From IMG/VR virus record IMGVR_UViG_3300025659_000002, positions 99,946-163,945 of that record: DNA of 64,000 bases; one strand, 5' to 3'. The stretch comes from a virus. The notes beneath the pieces were generated by a model that made no database searches, was not told the DNA's origin, and saw only the letters and a program-made list of their open reading frames with translations. Positions 30,295 to 40,363 of the stretch are shown here, in pieces. Position numbers and translations under genes: made by a program. The stretch's first letter is position 1; each line of letters starts with the position of its first letter.

Positions 30295-31230
30295 CTAAAT
30301 TAACTCCTCTAGAAAATTGTTAAACACTTGTTGCTGTTCTTCAAAATTTATAATTTCTCGTATTTTGACTGCAGCGTTATGTTGTAAATTATGTCTATAA
30401 GTTTCGTCAGTTAAGTATCTATCTAATTTAGATTTAAACTCAGCAGTAGACTCAAGAATAATACTTGTTTCATCAGTAATCCATCGTTCCATAGTCTTGC
30501 CCCTAACGAAGGGTTTAAAAGCTATTATAGGTCTTCCTGTAGCTAAACTTTGAATTGTAGCAAACCCATAACCCTCTTTTTCTTTAATATGCATAGTAGC
30601 TATTTCTTCCTTGAAACTGTCGTACAAGTTAGGGCCACTTATGTATCCATTAGGCTCCCCAACTCCATATCTTCTAAAATCTAAATTTGGAAATTGGGCC
30701 GTACATTGAGAATACAAAGCTAAAGAGTGTGCCCAAAATTCCCCATAACTATTAATATAGCTATTTAGAACAGTAAGGGATTCTTCTGGAGCTTCTTGGA
30801 ATACTTCATAGTCTACAGGGAGTAGTATATGTGAAGAATGCACACCTTGTAATTTTCCAACCTGATAGGCATGTAAATTAGCTGATAGTACGTTCTTAAA
30901 ATAATTAAAATTTATTACTCCAGTATGGTATTCATTTCCATAATAAGAGATGTATTTTACAGAGGAGCCTTTCTTATTTATAATATTATTAATAACATCA
31001 TTCTGCTGCTCAAAACAAGGGTTAATAACTGCGTCAATTATATCAGTATCTAAAAATTCTTGATAACTAATAGTAACTCTATTTTTAGTAGACGCAGTAT
31101 ATTTTAAACCGTATTTTATAACCGGTACCCAACTTTGATCTAAAAAATAAATATTATGATCAGTGTTTTTACTTAAAAGAAAAAATGCTTCATCTACATC
31201 TGGGTGCATGGAAGGTAGTAATATATTCAT
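30295..31230 (-). CDS. GT-B (GT4-like) glycosyltransferase
   Basis: 311 aa from ATG 31230, overlapping the upstream stop (TAATG); the longer start at 31251 is less likely. The C-terminal EKEGYGFATIQSLATGRPIIAF is the GT4 nucleotide-sugar motif (E-x7-E variant), with a preceding YSQCTAQFPNLDFRRYG. No TGA despite several Trp, unlike the next four genes in the operon. Confidence 0.78.
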   Translation of the reverse strand: MNILLPSMHPDVDEAFFLLSKNTDHNIYFLDQSWVPVIKYGLKYTASTKNRVTISYQEFLDTDIIDAVINPCFEQQNDVINNIINKKGSSVKYISYYGNEYHTGVINFNYFKNVLSANLHAYQVGKLQGVHSSHILLPVDYEVFQEAPEESLTVLNSYINSYGEFWAHSLALYSQCTAQFPNLDFRRYGVGEPNGYISGPNLYDSFKEEIATMHIKEKEGYGFATIQSLATGRPIIAFKPFVRGKTMERWITDETSIILESTAEFKSKLDRYLTDETYRHNLQHNAAVKIREIINFEEQQQVFNNFLEELI

Positions 31231-32837
31231 TAATTTAGTAATGAGTACCAAGAAGCTTTTATATTAGCTTTATCTACCTGTTGTTTTAAAATAGGAATAG
31301 CCTTCTGGGCTTCTTCTTTCCAATACCCATAATTCTTTTTTACTTCTTTTATTTGTGCAATTGCTTGACCCATGTCTGGATTATATTGCATACCTATAGA
31401 CCCTACGTCATCAGGCCTTCCTGAATAGTAAGCATCGCTAAAGTCACCACTTTCTACCCATAAAATTCCTGGAATATCTTTTAAATCTAAATGAGCAGTG
31501 TTTTTACTTAGTATCACAGGTATTCCTTGTAAAAGGGCTTGCCTAGGCGTAATACTATAACTCTCTCCAGCTGATAGAAATACATAGCAATTTAGTAATT
31601 CCCACCAGGATTGGTATTCTTCGTTATCTAATGTTTTATGTTGAAGAATAATATTATTGGGTTCTTGGGCAATGTGTTCCTTTAATTGGTTCATCATAAC
31701 TGGAGTATTTACAAATCTTCTGGAATGAAGTTTCAAATAGTCATTTTCAGTTTTACAAGCATTAAAAGCATCAATTATATTATCTACTTTTTTCCTATCC
31801 CAAAACCCACCTGAATACCCATATACAAATTTATTGGGTTCTGGATTATTAATAAAGTTTGGAAAGGAAGCTATATGTTCTACTTTATATATTTCAGTTT
31901 CTGGGTATTCTTCTTTTAAACAGTCAGTTAGCCATGAATTTGTAACTACGATATTATCAAAAGTAGGTATTATATCTTTTAAAGTAGAAACTCCAGTGTT
32001 TTCCCACATTAAATACCAGTAAGTATTTGCGTCGTAAGTGTTTTTAATCCAGGAAGTTAAATTATTATTATATTCAATAATATTAGATTCCAGGTCAATT
32101 CCTGATACGTGTACAAATTTACAATTTTTGTAATCAAGTGGCTGTCTAATATGAGCATTTTCATATTTTTTATATAATTTAAGCCATTTAAAATCTTGTT
32201 CATGTTTTTTTAAAGTAGTAGGCATAAAATTAGTTAAAGTGCTTAAAAATATAAAATTTCTATGTAAGCGATCTAGTGGTCGATTGAAAGAAATATGTTT
32301 AAAATCTTTAAATACATGTTTATATAGATTACATAGGTGTGCCCCCAATCCATCTTCTTTGTAATGAAATCCGTGAAGAATAACTGATTTATCAACCTCT
32401 CCTGTAGGTTCTAATTCTTCACAACTAATAGTTCCCAAATAAGCATCTATGTCGAAGACTTTCTTTTTAATGATTAGATTGGTTATATCTAATTTTTCAA
32501 AAGTAGATTTGTTGCCCGACACAGCCGCCATGAGCCCTGAAGGTTTTTTTAAATCATTAGGGTTGGACGGACTAATTGTACATTGTATAGGACCGGTGAA
32601 GTTAGTGCCTTGGTAAAAATTAGTTACTACGTTACAGGTATGTTTATTATTATTTGCTTTTATTATAGTTTTACATTGCAGAGAATTAACTAAAAGATTT
32701 TCCCATAAAAAATTTAAGTATACTTCAATATCTACAGTAGTATTATACTCAATTTCTATAGAATAAATACTACCGGCTTTAAAATCTTTTACGTTTTTTA
32801 ACCACCAAGTTTTATAAGTTCCTAAATCTTGTATCAT
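31230..32837 (-). CDS. Two-domain GT4-like glycosyltransferase
   Basis: 535 aa. The first 150 residues are a beta-rich domain of unknown role (GSIYSIEIEYNTTVDIEVYL). The remainder is GT-B: YGYSGGFWDRKKVDNIIDAF opening the nucleotide domain and SAGESYSITPRQALLQGIPVI as the donor motif. About 14 Trp, all TGG. It is the first gene of the glycan operon after a hairpin, so the promoter is probably just upstream. Confidence 0.78.
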   Translation of the reverse strand: MIQDLGTYKTWWLKNVKDFKAGSIYSIEIEYNTTVDIEVYLNFLWENLLVNSLQCKTIIKANNNKHTCNVVTNFYQGTNFTGPIQCTISPSNPNDLKKPSGLMAAVSGNKSTFEKLDITNLIIKKKVFDIDAYLGTISCEELEPTGEVDKSVILHGFHYKEDGLGAHLCNLYKHVFKDFKHISFNRPLDRLHRNFIFLSTLTNFMPTTLKKHEQDFKWLKLYKKYENAHIRQPLDYKNCKFVHVSGIDLESNIIEYNNNLTSWIKNTYDANTYWYLMWENTGVSTLKDIIPTFDNIVVTNSWLTDCLKEEYPETEIYKVEHIASFPNFINNPEPNKFVYGYSGGFWDRKKVDNIIDAFNACKTENDYLKLHSRRFVNTPVMMNQLKEHIAQEPNNIILQHKTLDNEEYQSWWELLNCYVFLSAGESYSITPRQALLQGIPVILSKNTAHLDLKDIPGILWVESGDFSDAYYSGRPDDVGSIGMQYNPDMGQAIAQIKEVKKNYGYWKEEAQKAIPILKQQVDKANIKASWYSLLN

Positions 32838-32858
32838 TTTTAAATTTGATTTAAGTAA

Positions 32859-32883
32859 AGGCGCCGGCTATTAACCAGCGCCT
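32859..32883 (-). terminator. Hairpin between replication and glycan operons
   Basis: Arms 32859-32867 and 32875-32883 pair GGCGC/GCGCC and GG/CC around one C-A mismatch, with a 7-base loop. On the - strand only a short TTT follows, so it is a weak terminator or a processing/attenuation site. It marks the boundary between the DUF669 gene and the first glycosyltransferase. Confidence 0.5.
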
Positions 32884-32893
32884 ATAATACTTA

Positions 32894-33313
32894 TTAGTCA
32901 AAAAGACCGCCTTCTTCTTCTTCAGCAGCTTCAGCTGACTGATATTGAGAAAGTATATTTTTGTGACCACCTTTGCCATTACTACCGATATCAGCATATA
33001 CTGATACAGTTTTTCCTCGAATAGCGCCGACTATATCTTCTACTTCTACGCTTTCTGATATAACGTCTGCTTTATCTACAGCTCTTAATAGATTTATTAC
33101 AAAAGGAAGAGCCTTTTCTGTCATAGTAAAGGTATTCCACGCTTTCCTATTTTTGTGTTCTCCGTCTGCTACTGTAAATGTCACATTAATTGTTTCATTG
33201 TTATTTGAGGACTTTCCAACTTTTATGTCACCTATAGTGCATGTGTATCTTCCTTCTGGAAGAGGGTCGAAAGTTCCTGACTTATCTGCGGATTTTTGTA
33301 AATTATATCCCAT
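32894..33313 (-). CDS. DUF669-like ssDNA-binding protein
   Basis: 139 aa. FDPLPEGRYTCTIGDIKVGK and ETINVTFTVADGEHKNRKAW fit the DUF669 beta-barrel found next to phage recombinases. The tail is acidic, EEEEGGLFD. The same GLFD end occurs in the 12275-12691 protein. Probable role: coat ssDNA and load the Sak4-like ATPase encoded directly upstream. ATG overlaps that gene by 11 bases. Confidence 0.75.
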   Translation of the reverse strand: MGYNLQKSADKSGTFDPLPEGRYTCTIGDIKVGKSSNNNETINVTFTVADGEHKNRKAWNTFTMTEKALPFVINLLRAVDKADVISESVEVEDIVGAIRGKTVSVYADIGSNGKGGHKNILSQYQSAEAAEEEEGGLFD

Positions 33314-34244
33314 CTGTGTTGTCTTTGGTTAGATCATTTATTAATAAAATTGCTTCGTCTTCTTTAAGATCCAGCACACTGTTTACGCTGTAGTCTGTTG
33401 CTAAACGTTTTTTGGTAGCTTTTTCCCCTACTTTTTTAGTTATTTTTTCTAAGGCCATTAGGGTACCGGCCTGAACACCCGCAGTTTTTAAAGCTTTACC
33501 TTTAAATTTAATTTCTGCATGTCTTCCGACGGTGTCTTCTAATGCTTGTTGCTGGTTAAAAACAACTGGCTCTCTTTCTAAAGTCTCGTTACCTAGATAT
33601 TTTGTAAAAGATGCGTATGAGAATTCAAAAGGTTTGTCTTTTGGTAAACGGTTAGTTCTATCTTTTTCTACAATAGCCATATGTTTTGTACCTTCATTAT
33701 ATAATTCTATAACGACGTCAAACATGAAAGGCATATCTTTTGGTACATCAGGCTGCGTCCCAATAACTTTCATAAAATCTCCATCTTCAGAGGAGTATAA
33801 AGTTTTAGATTTAGCAGTTACAATAATATTCATGTCTAAAGCTAGCATCTTATTTACCATGTATTTTACTTCAGCTTTTATGTGTCTGTAGTCTAAAGGT
33901 TGTAGTACATAATCGCTTTTACCATTTTTGATAGCCATTTTTTTAGTAAAACCTAATATTATTTGATCATAAATATTAGTAAAAGGATCTACTACTAACG
34001 TCTTTCTATCCCGAGGGTCCTCTAATAATTCATCAATAGCTTTTTTTACCATTGTTGGATTAGCTGTCTTAATCCTCTCGAAATCAAAAAATTCTCCATA
34101 GTACTCCGTTCCTTTTTCTGCGTCTATTACCGCACAATTTGGAAAATGTAATGAAGCTACAGATTTACCAGTTCCGGTTGCTCCATAAATAAGCATTTTT
34201 AAACGTGTTGCCTGTTTTTCGGCAGGTTCAAATAGTGAACTCAT
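33303..34244 (-). CDS. Sak4-like RecA-fold ATPase (AAA_24)
   Basis: 313 aa. Walker A GATGTGKS (about residues 21-28) and Walker B TLVVDPFT. The LDMNIIVTAKS strand and VVIELYNEGTKHMAIVEKDRTN complete the AAA_24 core. Such proteins act as single-strand annealing or strand-exchange factors in phages, usually with a DUF669 partner as here. Function inferred from family and pairing. Confidence 0.83.
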   Translation of the reverse strand: MSSLFEPAEKQATRLKMLIYGATGTGKSVASLHFPNCAVIDAEKGTEYYGEFFDFERIKTANPTMVKKAIDELLEDPRDRKTLVVDPFTNIYDQIILGFTKKMAIKNGKSDYVLQPLDYRHIKAEVKYMVNKMLALDMNIIVTAKSKTLYSSEDGDFMKVIGTQPDVPKDMPFMFDVVIELYNEGTKHMAIVEKDRTNRLPKDKPFEFSYASFTKYLGNETLEREPVVFNQQQALEDTVGRHAEIKFKGKALKTAGVQAGTLMALEKITKKVGEKATKKRLATDYSVNSVLDLKEDEAILLINDLTKDNTDGI

Positions 34245-34256
34245 TCTTTGTATTGG

Positions 34257-34898
34257 TTATTTTGTGTATCTACGAACAATATCATAGGCTTTATAAGTAG
34301 CTTCAACGTCTCTTAAACAATAATCTTTTATTGCTTCTATTCTTCCAGCTTTAAAAGCTGTGTATACGTCTTTAGCTGCTATATCGCCTTCCTTAGGAGA
34401 AGGTATTCCTAAGAAGTCACAAGCTAATCTTAATGTGGGAGCCGCGTATCTGTCGTAGTCAGAAATATGGTTCATTACATCAAAATGTGGGTGCTTTTGA
34501 AATCGTCTAGTATCTGTGAAATCTTTGGAAGTTGGAAGGATTTTATGCATCATTGAGCGTTTTACAATGAAAGGTACATCGAACCCTAACCCATTATATG
34601 ACACGTAAAGGCCATAATAATGATTCTTAACTATATTCCAGAACTTTATTAGGATTTCTTTTTCTTCTCCTATTAGGCCTAGTTTTTCGAACTGGCCCTT
34701 GTCGTTTGTCTTCATTAAACCAATACAAATAATTTCTCCAAAATAAGGGCTTGTCGCCATTACGCGATTCTTTAGTTCCTCTGGAGATTCGTCCGATTCT
34801 TTTTGTCTGTTTATTTTCTTTTGAAGCTCTTCCTCTGCTATCTCTGATAGCTTAGTTTGTTGAGGAATAGTTTCAATATCTAAGGTCAATGTGTCCAT
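34257..34898 (-). CDS. DnaQ/PolB-type 3'-5' exonuclease
   Basis: 213 aa. LTLDIET holds the first catalytic D and E, YNGLGFDVPFI the second motif, and DYCLRDVEATYKAY the third (DEDD family, PolB-exo2-like). It is a stand-alone exonuclease; PolA in this phage already has a proofreading domain, so a recombination or repair job is likely. Confidence 0.83.
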   Translation of the reverse strand: MDTLTLDIETIPQQTKLSEIAEEELQKKINRQKESDESPEELKNRVMATSPYFGEIICIGLMKTNDKGQFEKLGLIGEEKEILIKFWNIVKNHYYGLYVSYNGLGFDVPFIVKRSMMHKILPTSKDFTDTRRFQKHPHFDVMNHISDYDRYAAPTLRLACDFLGIPSPKEGDIAAKDVYTAFKAGRIEAIKDYCLRDVEATYKAYDIVRRYTK

Positions 34899-34942
34899 AG
34901 TTTTTATGGTTAGTTCTATATATTAATATAACCATGATTTGC

Positions 34943-35692
34943 TTATAAAAGCAATGGTTCTTTTGTAGGTGCTATACGAAATAAATCTTTATGTTCTGGA
35001 AATCGTGTGTTAGCTTCACTTAACAATAATTCCTCATTGTTAGTTTTGCTAGACAGGTGTCCAAACATAAGCCATTCTACTGAGTCCAAGTCAAGATCCT
35101 CATCAATAAAGTCTAATACTTGGGCGTTACTTAGATGTCCGTAAGGACCGTCTATTCTGCCTTTTAGTATTATGTCATATTCATGGTGACCCCATAAGGT
35201 TTCGGTATCATAGTCCGCTTCAAGTAAATACGCGTCACACCCTTTTAAGGAGTGCCTTATCAGTCTTGTAAAACTTCCAGTGTCGGTTAGATACCCAAAT
35301 TTCTTACCATTAGATAAGTCTTCAATTACATATCCCACACTATCAGCTACATCGTGTTTAGTACTAAAACTAGTTATTTTCAAATCTTCTAGAGTGGTAC
35401 TTGTGCCAGCTTCGTGATAAATTACATCACATTTATTAAATGAGGCTTGCTTTTCCATAAAACATCTTTCTGGAAGATATATTGATTTACCAGTTTTTCT
35501 ACCAAAAACTCCAGCACCAGATATGTGGTCTCCGTGCTCATGGGTTATGAATACAGCCTCTGGCTCAACATCTCCCATAGCTTCTTTTAAGCGTTTGTAA
35601 CTTACTCCTAAATCTATAAGTATACTAATCTTATCAGTACTAATTAAACACGAATTTCCAGAACTACTGCTAAATAGAGAGTGTATTCTCAT
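34943..35692 (-). CDS. Metallo-beta-lactamase fold hydrolase (YycJ-like)
   Basis: 249 aa. FSSSSGNSCLI opening and the zinc ligands HEHGDH, TKHD, TDTG, and terminal GHLSS give the MBL signature of the YycJ/WalJ group, linked to nucleic-acid processing. Substrate unproven. It lies between the primase-helicase and exonuclease genes, supporting a DNA-related role. Confidence 0.82.
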   Translation of the reverse strand: MRIHSLFSSSSGNSCLISTDKISILIDLGVSYKRLKEAMGDVEPEAVFITHEHGDHISGAGVFGRKTGKSIYLPERCFMEKQASFNKCDVIYHEAGTSTTLEDLKITSFSTKHDVADSVGYVIEDLSNGKKFGYLTDTGSFTRLIRHSLKGCDAYLLEADYDTETLWGHHEYDIILKGRIDGPYGHLSNAQVLDFIDEDLDLDSVEWLMFGHLSSKTNNEELLLSEANTRFPEHKDLFRIAPTKEPLLL

Positions 35693-35704
35693 AATAGTAT
35701 TTGG

Positions 35705-38449
35705 TTAATCTGTGGTAGTCAAAATTCCAGGCTTTACTCTTACTACCCTAACAGAAGCTTTATTAAATTTTCTGATTTGCAGTTTGCTATCATAAATTTT
35801 ATCTTCTTCATATAGCTCCGTTAATATTGCCTTTTGGCTATGATCTAAGCTGCTACCTGCGGACCTTAAGGACCGTGATACCTCATTATAAGCTAGTGCA
35901 AATATAATACTGGGGGTAGGTTCGCTAGATCCTTTTATTGTACTCCAAAACCCTACTATAGGGGCTGGAGATTGATCTACATCCATAATGCTGTCGGCTT
36001 GTAATCTTAGCCTTCCGCTTGAAATAAGTTCATTAAGTATTTTTAGAAATCTATCAGACGCTAACTCAGCTGCTGCTTCTGTTACTAAGCTTTGAACTTT
36101 TTCTTTTAAATGCTCAAATAGTCTCTCTTGAAAATCTTTAGCTTTTCTTCTAGACCATAAAAATTCAGATAAATATTTATAACTAGTACTGAGTAGGGCT
36201 ACATTTCTAGAAATTCTAATATCATTAGATTGCCCTTCTACAATTGCATAGTATGTGCGTAAAAAATCGTCATAAGTTTTTTCTAATAATACTGGGTTTT
36301 GATTTAAAATATGGTGTATATACCTTGCGGTAAATCCTGGATAGTATTTACTTACTCCTTGAATCTTTTTCCCTAAATCTAAATCTCGTTCGTAAGTTCC
36401 ATCAAGATTTACCATAAACATACGGGATAAGTTAGAAGCTTCCCCTGCTGGGGTGTCTTCTCCGCTGAACATAATCCAACCTCTTATTACATAAGTTTTA
36501 GCTATTCCTAAAGAAGCGTTCATTCTAGATCTTGTAGTATTATCTGCAAAATTTTGCATTAATCCTAAAGCAGCATTATAAGCGCTTGTAGTAGCCATGT
36601 TCTTTTGTTTAAAATCATCAATTGCAAATATTGCATCTTTAAAAAAGTAACCAATTCTTCCAATACTATTTGCAGTGGATCTCCATGAAGCTACAGTTTT
36701 GAAATTTCCATATAAAGTTTGTAACATATTAACAAAGTAAGATTTACCCCTACCTGTCTGGCCTCTAACAAAGAATAGGTATCTTGTTTCATCACTGCCT
36801 AAAAACGGAAAAATGATAGGCAAATAGGCATGACCTATAGCTGTATGGGATACTTCAAAACTAGAAAGGCGAATTAGATCTTCTCCAATACTTTCTCTAG
36901 CTATTTCAAATTCTTCATCACTAAGCATACACATGTCTAAATCACATGAAAATTGCTCATCTGCTAAACTAATGATGATTTCATCGTTTTCTCGTACACC
37001 ATCTTTATCAATTAAAACAGAAGGGGTTCTATAAACTTTAGGGTACAAGTCTCCTTTCGGAATATTGTTGTATCCAAATTGTTTTAATACGGTGATGTCT
37101 TTTGCTTCTGAGTATTTTTGAACTGCGTGTTGTATTGTAATAATATTATCCATGAGTAATTGGTTTGGTCCTAAAACGGCGGTTACATAGGCTCTAAATT
37201 CATTAGGGTTAGAGTAATCTTCAGCTGTCATACAGAATTTTTCCTCTCTATTTTCATTTATTATATCACCACTAAGTAAGGTTTTTTCATGTAAACCATC
37301 CGCCACTCTTTTTACTTCGTTTAAATTAACTATAAAGCTAGATATTTGCCTAGTACTTGGGGCTTGATCTTTCTTAGCAGGCATTCTCTCATAATAAGCT
37401 GTGCCTGATTGAAATACAAAACTTAATTTACTAGTCGAGTTATCTTCTGCTAGGTTTTCTCCTTTGGCCCAATGGTAGAAGGCTATAGGGCTGTTTGCAG
37501 TTCCTATCTCTTTACATTGAAATTCACAAACATTGTTGTATTTTGAGCTTTGAAGTTTTTTACAGGTGATTGGTAAATAGCCCTTTTGTTTATCAGCTCT
37601 TACTTTATCCCGCATTTTCTTCAAGTGATACTCGGTAGTTTTTGCATCATAATGATGAAGTTTAGACAGAAATTCTTTTACAAAATATTCTTCTGCATCC
37701 TCTCCCGCATTGATAAATAGATATCCAAAAACTTCTCTTAAGTAATTTGGACAGGTTTTTTGAGTTAAACAATTATCCCATGAATTTTTTAAAGCCCTAC
37801 ATCTATTTACTATTTGTAAAAAAGAAGTGTCTGGAGTACTAAACTGTTCCAGTTTAGCGTATTTCATGGTATCTAAGTTTAATTCGTCTATAAATTTACT
37901 GAATTTTTTAGATTTATGGTGGAAGCCATTAGGTCCTTTTACTAAATTTCCCATATCTTCCATAGTTGGGAGGTCGGATTGTTTAGGAAAAATTTCCCAT
38001 TCAATACTTTCATGAACCTTATCTAGGCTACTAAAGATATTTTCTAAGCCTTCTTTAACAGCTCCTGCGTCAACTGGATGCTCGAAAAACATCCATACGT
38101 GGTAGCCTTTATGCCCCGAATGTTCAATATAAGATGGTATTTCAAATTTAGATAATAGGGCTTGTGCGGCCTGGGCTTGTTCCCAAAGCACTTCTTCCCA
38201 TTCATCTAATTTAAAATCTGGAGAATTCCAAACATCTTTAATTACATCTATATCTAATACTGCCCATTTTATTGTGTTCTCAATTGGTATCAATTGGTAT
38301 AGGCCTACTGTCTGCTCCCCTTTTAAATGCGCATTTATTATCTCGTCGTCTATTTCTTCTTTAACCGGAAAATACATACCCTTAGGGGATTGTACGGAAT
38401 ATATGTCAGCCCGATGAACAAATAATTGTTTAAATACTTTTAAATCCAT
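35705..38449 (-). CDS. AEP-type primase fused to a P-loop helicase/ATPase
   Basis: 914 aa. The N-terminal part (to about residue 200) shows WAVLDIDV (catalytic DxD), IEHSGHKGYHVWMFF and LVKGPNGFHH, as in TOTE-type archaeo-eukaryotic primases. A Cys-rich region follows (CRALKNSWDNC, CPNYL, CKKLQ...CEFQC), possibly an Fe-S or zinc module. The C-terminal ATPase has RGQTGRGKS (Walker A) and IFAIDDFKQ (Walker B). It is the candidate replicative primase-helicase. At least ten Trp, all TGG. Confidence 0.83.
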   Translation of the reverse strand: MDLKVFKQLFVHRADIYSVQSPKGMYFPVKEEIDDEIINAHLKGEQTVGLYQLIPIENTIKWAVLDIDVIKDVWNSPDFKLDEWEEVLWEQAQAAQALLSKFEIPSYIEHSGHKGYHVWMFFEHPVDAGAVKEGLENIFSSLDKVHESIEWEIFPKQSDLPTMEDMGNLVKGPNGFHHKSKKFSKFIDELNLDTMKYAKLEQFSTPDTSFLQIVNRCRALKNSWDNCLTQKTCPNYLREVFGYLFINAGEDAEEYFVKEFLSKLHHYDAKTTEYHLKKMRDKVRADKQKGYLPITCKKLQSSKYNNVCEFQCKEIGTANSPIAFYHWAKGENLAEDNSTSKLSFVFQSGTAYYERMPAKKDQAPSTRQISSFIVNLNEVKRVADGLHEKTLLSGDIINENREEKFCMTAEDYSNPNEFRAYVTAVLGPNQLLMDNIITIQHAVQKYSEAKDITVLKQFGYNNIPKGDLYPKVYRTPSVLIDKDGVRENDEIIISLADEQFSCDLDMCMLSDEEFEIARESIGEDLIRLSSFEVSHTAIGHAYLPIIFPFLGSDETRYLFFVRGQTGRGKSYFVNMLQTLYGNFKTVASWRSTANSIGRIGYFFKDAIFAIDDFKQKNMATTSAYNAALGLMQNFADNTTRSRMNASLGIAKTYVIRGWIMFSGEDTPAGEASNLSRMFMVNLDGTYERDLDLGKKIQGVSKYYPGFTARYIHHILNQNPVLLEKTYDDFLRTYYAIVEGQSNDIRISRNVALLSTSYKYLSEFLWSRRKAKDFQERLFEHLKEKVQSLVTEAAAELASDRFLKILNELISSGRLRLQADSIMDVDQSPAPIVGFWSTIKGSSEPTPSIIFALAYNEVSRSLRSAGSSLDHSQKAILTELYEEDKIYDSKLQIRKFNKASVRVVRVKPGILTTTD

Positions 38450-38461
38450 ATAATGGTATGA

Positions 38462-39946
38462 TTAAAATTTTTGTTCGTTTCTTAGTGAATTACATTTAAA
38501 ATTGCAAAATAATCCACATTTTAATTTACCATCAGTAAATAGATCCGCAGACTTAGTTTGTAGAGTTGCCCACGTTTTAAATAAATGTTCTTTATCTAAG
38601 GGACAGTCAATTTTGTTTATTTTGTAAAAAGCTTTTTTTAGATTAGGTTTCTTATTATAAAGTTTCCCGTATAATACCTTGTATTCTAAATATCTCTTTA
38701 CCTCTTTTAAAGCTTTTTCAGGGAATTCAGTATAATTAGATAGTAAAGATTTTAGATCTTCATCGCTAATTTTCAACATAAATTTCTCTGGGGCTACTAC
38801 AGCTAAATGGGCATTTATTCTACTACGTAACTGCTCGACTCTCGTCATTTTAATATCTTTCCTACCGGTGCCCCATCTGTCCGCTATCCGTAAATCTAAT
38901 AAATCGTGTATGTTATCTTCTCCAACTCTACCAATAAATTTCTTTAAGGAAGCGCTCGATTTGCAAGCTACGATATTAAATAAATGATTTTTAACAAGTA
39001 AGACTACTTTTTGTGAAAGCTTCTTTGGAAATCCCCATCTGTATAAAATACGTTCAGCTAAAATTGCTCCAACATTTTCATGTGAATAAAAATGTAAGCC
39101 AGTATCAGTTATAATTTGGGTTTGAGGTTTACCTATATCATGCAATAACGCCGCCAATCTTAATATTAAAGTATTTGGGCGACCTATTTTTACAGAATCA
39201 AGGGCATACATAATATGCCTATCTAAGGTTAAGCCTTCTTTTTTGTTGCTTTGGGGTATGCCGTATGTATGGGTGTACTCTGGAAGTATTTGATCAGAAA
39301 TCCCTAACTGTCTTATTGTATTAAAAAAGTTACTTGGAACCTCACTGCGGGTGAACAGTTTTTCTAATTCAGATCGAAGTTGTTGAGAGTGTACCGTACT
39401 TATTTTCAATCGATGCTCTTTTATACTCTTAACTGTTTCCTCCTCTATCTTCCATTCAGATCCTAACAAACTATGAAGTACAGCACATCTTAAAATCCTT
39501 ATTTTAGATTCCAATATTCTAGTTGCACCATCGCCAACAAACTTAATAATTTTATCATGTATGTCACTTATTCCGTTGTGAAAATCTATCCACTCTTCTG
39601 TTATAGGCTCATAGTATAAACTATTAATAGTAAAGTCTCTTGAATTAGAATCTTCTAATAAACTACTTGTAAATTCGTAGTTATAATATGTATTAGATAA
39701 TGTTACCTTTTTTAGTGGATATAGTATAAATTTAGTATCATTATATTGTATTGTAATCGAGGTGTCATAGGTGCTAATGGATGTTATCCTGGAAGCTAAT
39801 TTCGTTTTTATTTGTGCTAAAGTGCCTTGTACTGCGATATCCCACTCTGTTGGTATCTTCTGCATGTATAAATCTCTAGCAGCTCCCCCACAAACCCAAG
39901 CTTTGAATCCCATTTTATTTAAAAATCTTATTATATGTTTTTCCAT
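38462..39946 (-). CDS. CCA-adding tRNA nucleotidyltransferase-like, with HD domain
   Basis: 494 aa. WVCGGAARDLYM is the pol-beta GG-RD motif; the metal pair reads EWD where bacterial enzymes have DxD; SRDFTINSLYY is the conserved RRD-type motif. An HD domain follows (LLHDIGKP), then a C-terminal Cys cluster (CGLFCNFKC). It could repair or complete tRNA 3' ends, including a phage suppressor tRNA, or be a poly(A) polymerase. The Glu for Asp change calls for an activity test. Confidence 0.8.
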   Translation of the reverse strand: MEKHIIRFLNKMGFKAWVCGGAARDLYMQKIPTEWDIAVQGTLAQIKTKLASRITSISTYDTSITIQYNDTKFILYPLKKVTLSNTYYNYEFTSSLLEDSNSRDFTINSLYYEPITEEWIDFHNGISDIHDKIIKFVGDGATRILESKIRILRCAVLHSLLGSEWKIEEETVKSIKEHRLKISTVHSQQLRSELEKLFTRSEVPSNFFNTIRQLGISDQILPEYTHTYGIPQSNKKEGLTLDRHIMYALDSVKIGRPNTLILRLAALLHDIGKPQTQIITDTGLHFYSHENVGAILAERILYRWGFPKKLSQKVVLLVKNHLFNIVACKSSASLKKFIGRVGEDNIHDLLDLRIADRWGTGRKDIKMTRVEQLRSRINAHLAVVAPEKFMLKISDEDLKSLLSNYTEFPEKALKEVKRYLEYKVLYGKLYNKKPNLKKAFYKINKIDCPLDKEHLFKTWATLQTKSADLFTDGKLKCGLFCNFKCNSLRNEQKF

Positions 39947-40311
39947 TAATAAGCTTCCTCTTCATATAAATGACCATCTTTATCTGATAGCATCTCGGTC
40001 CAGCGAGATGTTGGTCCAAATATAAATGACTTATGTTTAAATCTATGGTAATCGCAAGAACACCAAGCAGAGGTTTTCTGAAGAGGGGGTTTAAATTTCG
40101 TATCGGCATCTACAGCCTTAGAATATTTTCTTTTTAACTGAATATCCGGCACGGTACACCAACCATTTCTAAACATTGTACTTCTATAAAAGAAGAATCT
40201 ACAAGTAAAACAGCAAGCCGTAATTCGAAAATTCGGCCTTTTTAAATCGTTTTCTAATAGTTCTTCTGTGTCTGTTGTAAAATTATAGGTTGGTTCATAA
40301 TCTTGTGTCAT
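39946..40311 (-). CDS. Unknown 121-aa Cys-rich protein
   Basis: 121 aa, basic and aromatic. Cysteines cluster as CCFTCRFFF, WCTVP and WCSCDYH, suggesting a zinc-binding fold. It precedes the CCA enzyme with a start-stop overlap, so a role with RNA or DNA processing is possible but not shown. Confidence 0.5.
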   Translation of the reverse strand: MTQDYEPTYNFTTDTEELLENDLKRPNFRITACCFTCRFFFYRSTMFRNGWCTVPDIQLKRKYSKAVDADTKFKPPLQKTSAWCSCDYHRFKHKSFIFGPTSRWTEMLSDKDGHLYEEEAY

Positions 40312-40363
40312 ATATTATTTTGGTTTAACTATTAAATATATAGCTAAATTTTGTTAACTCCAA

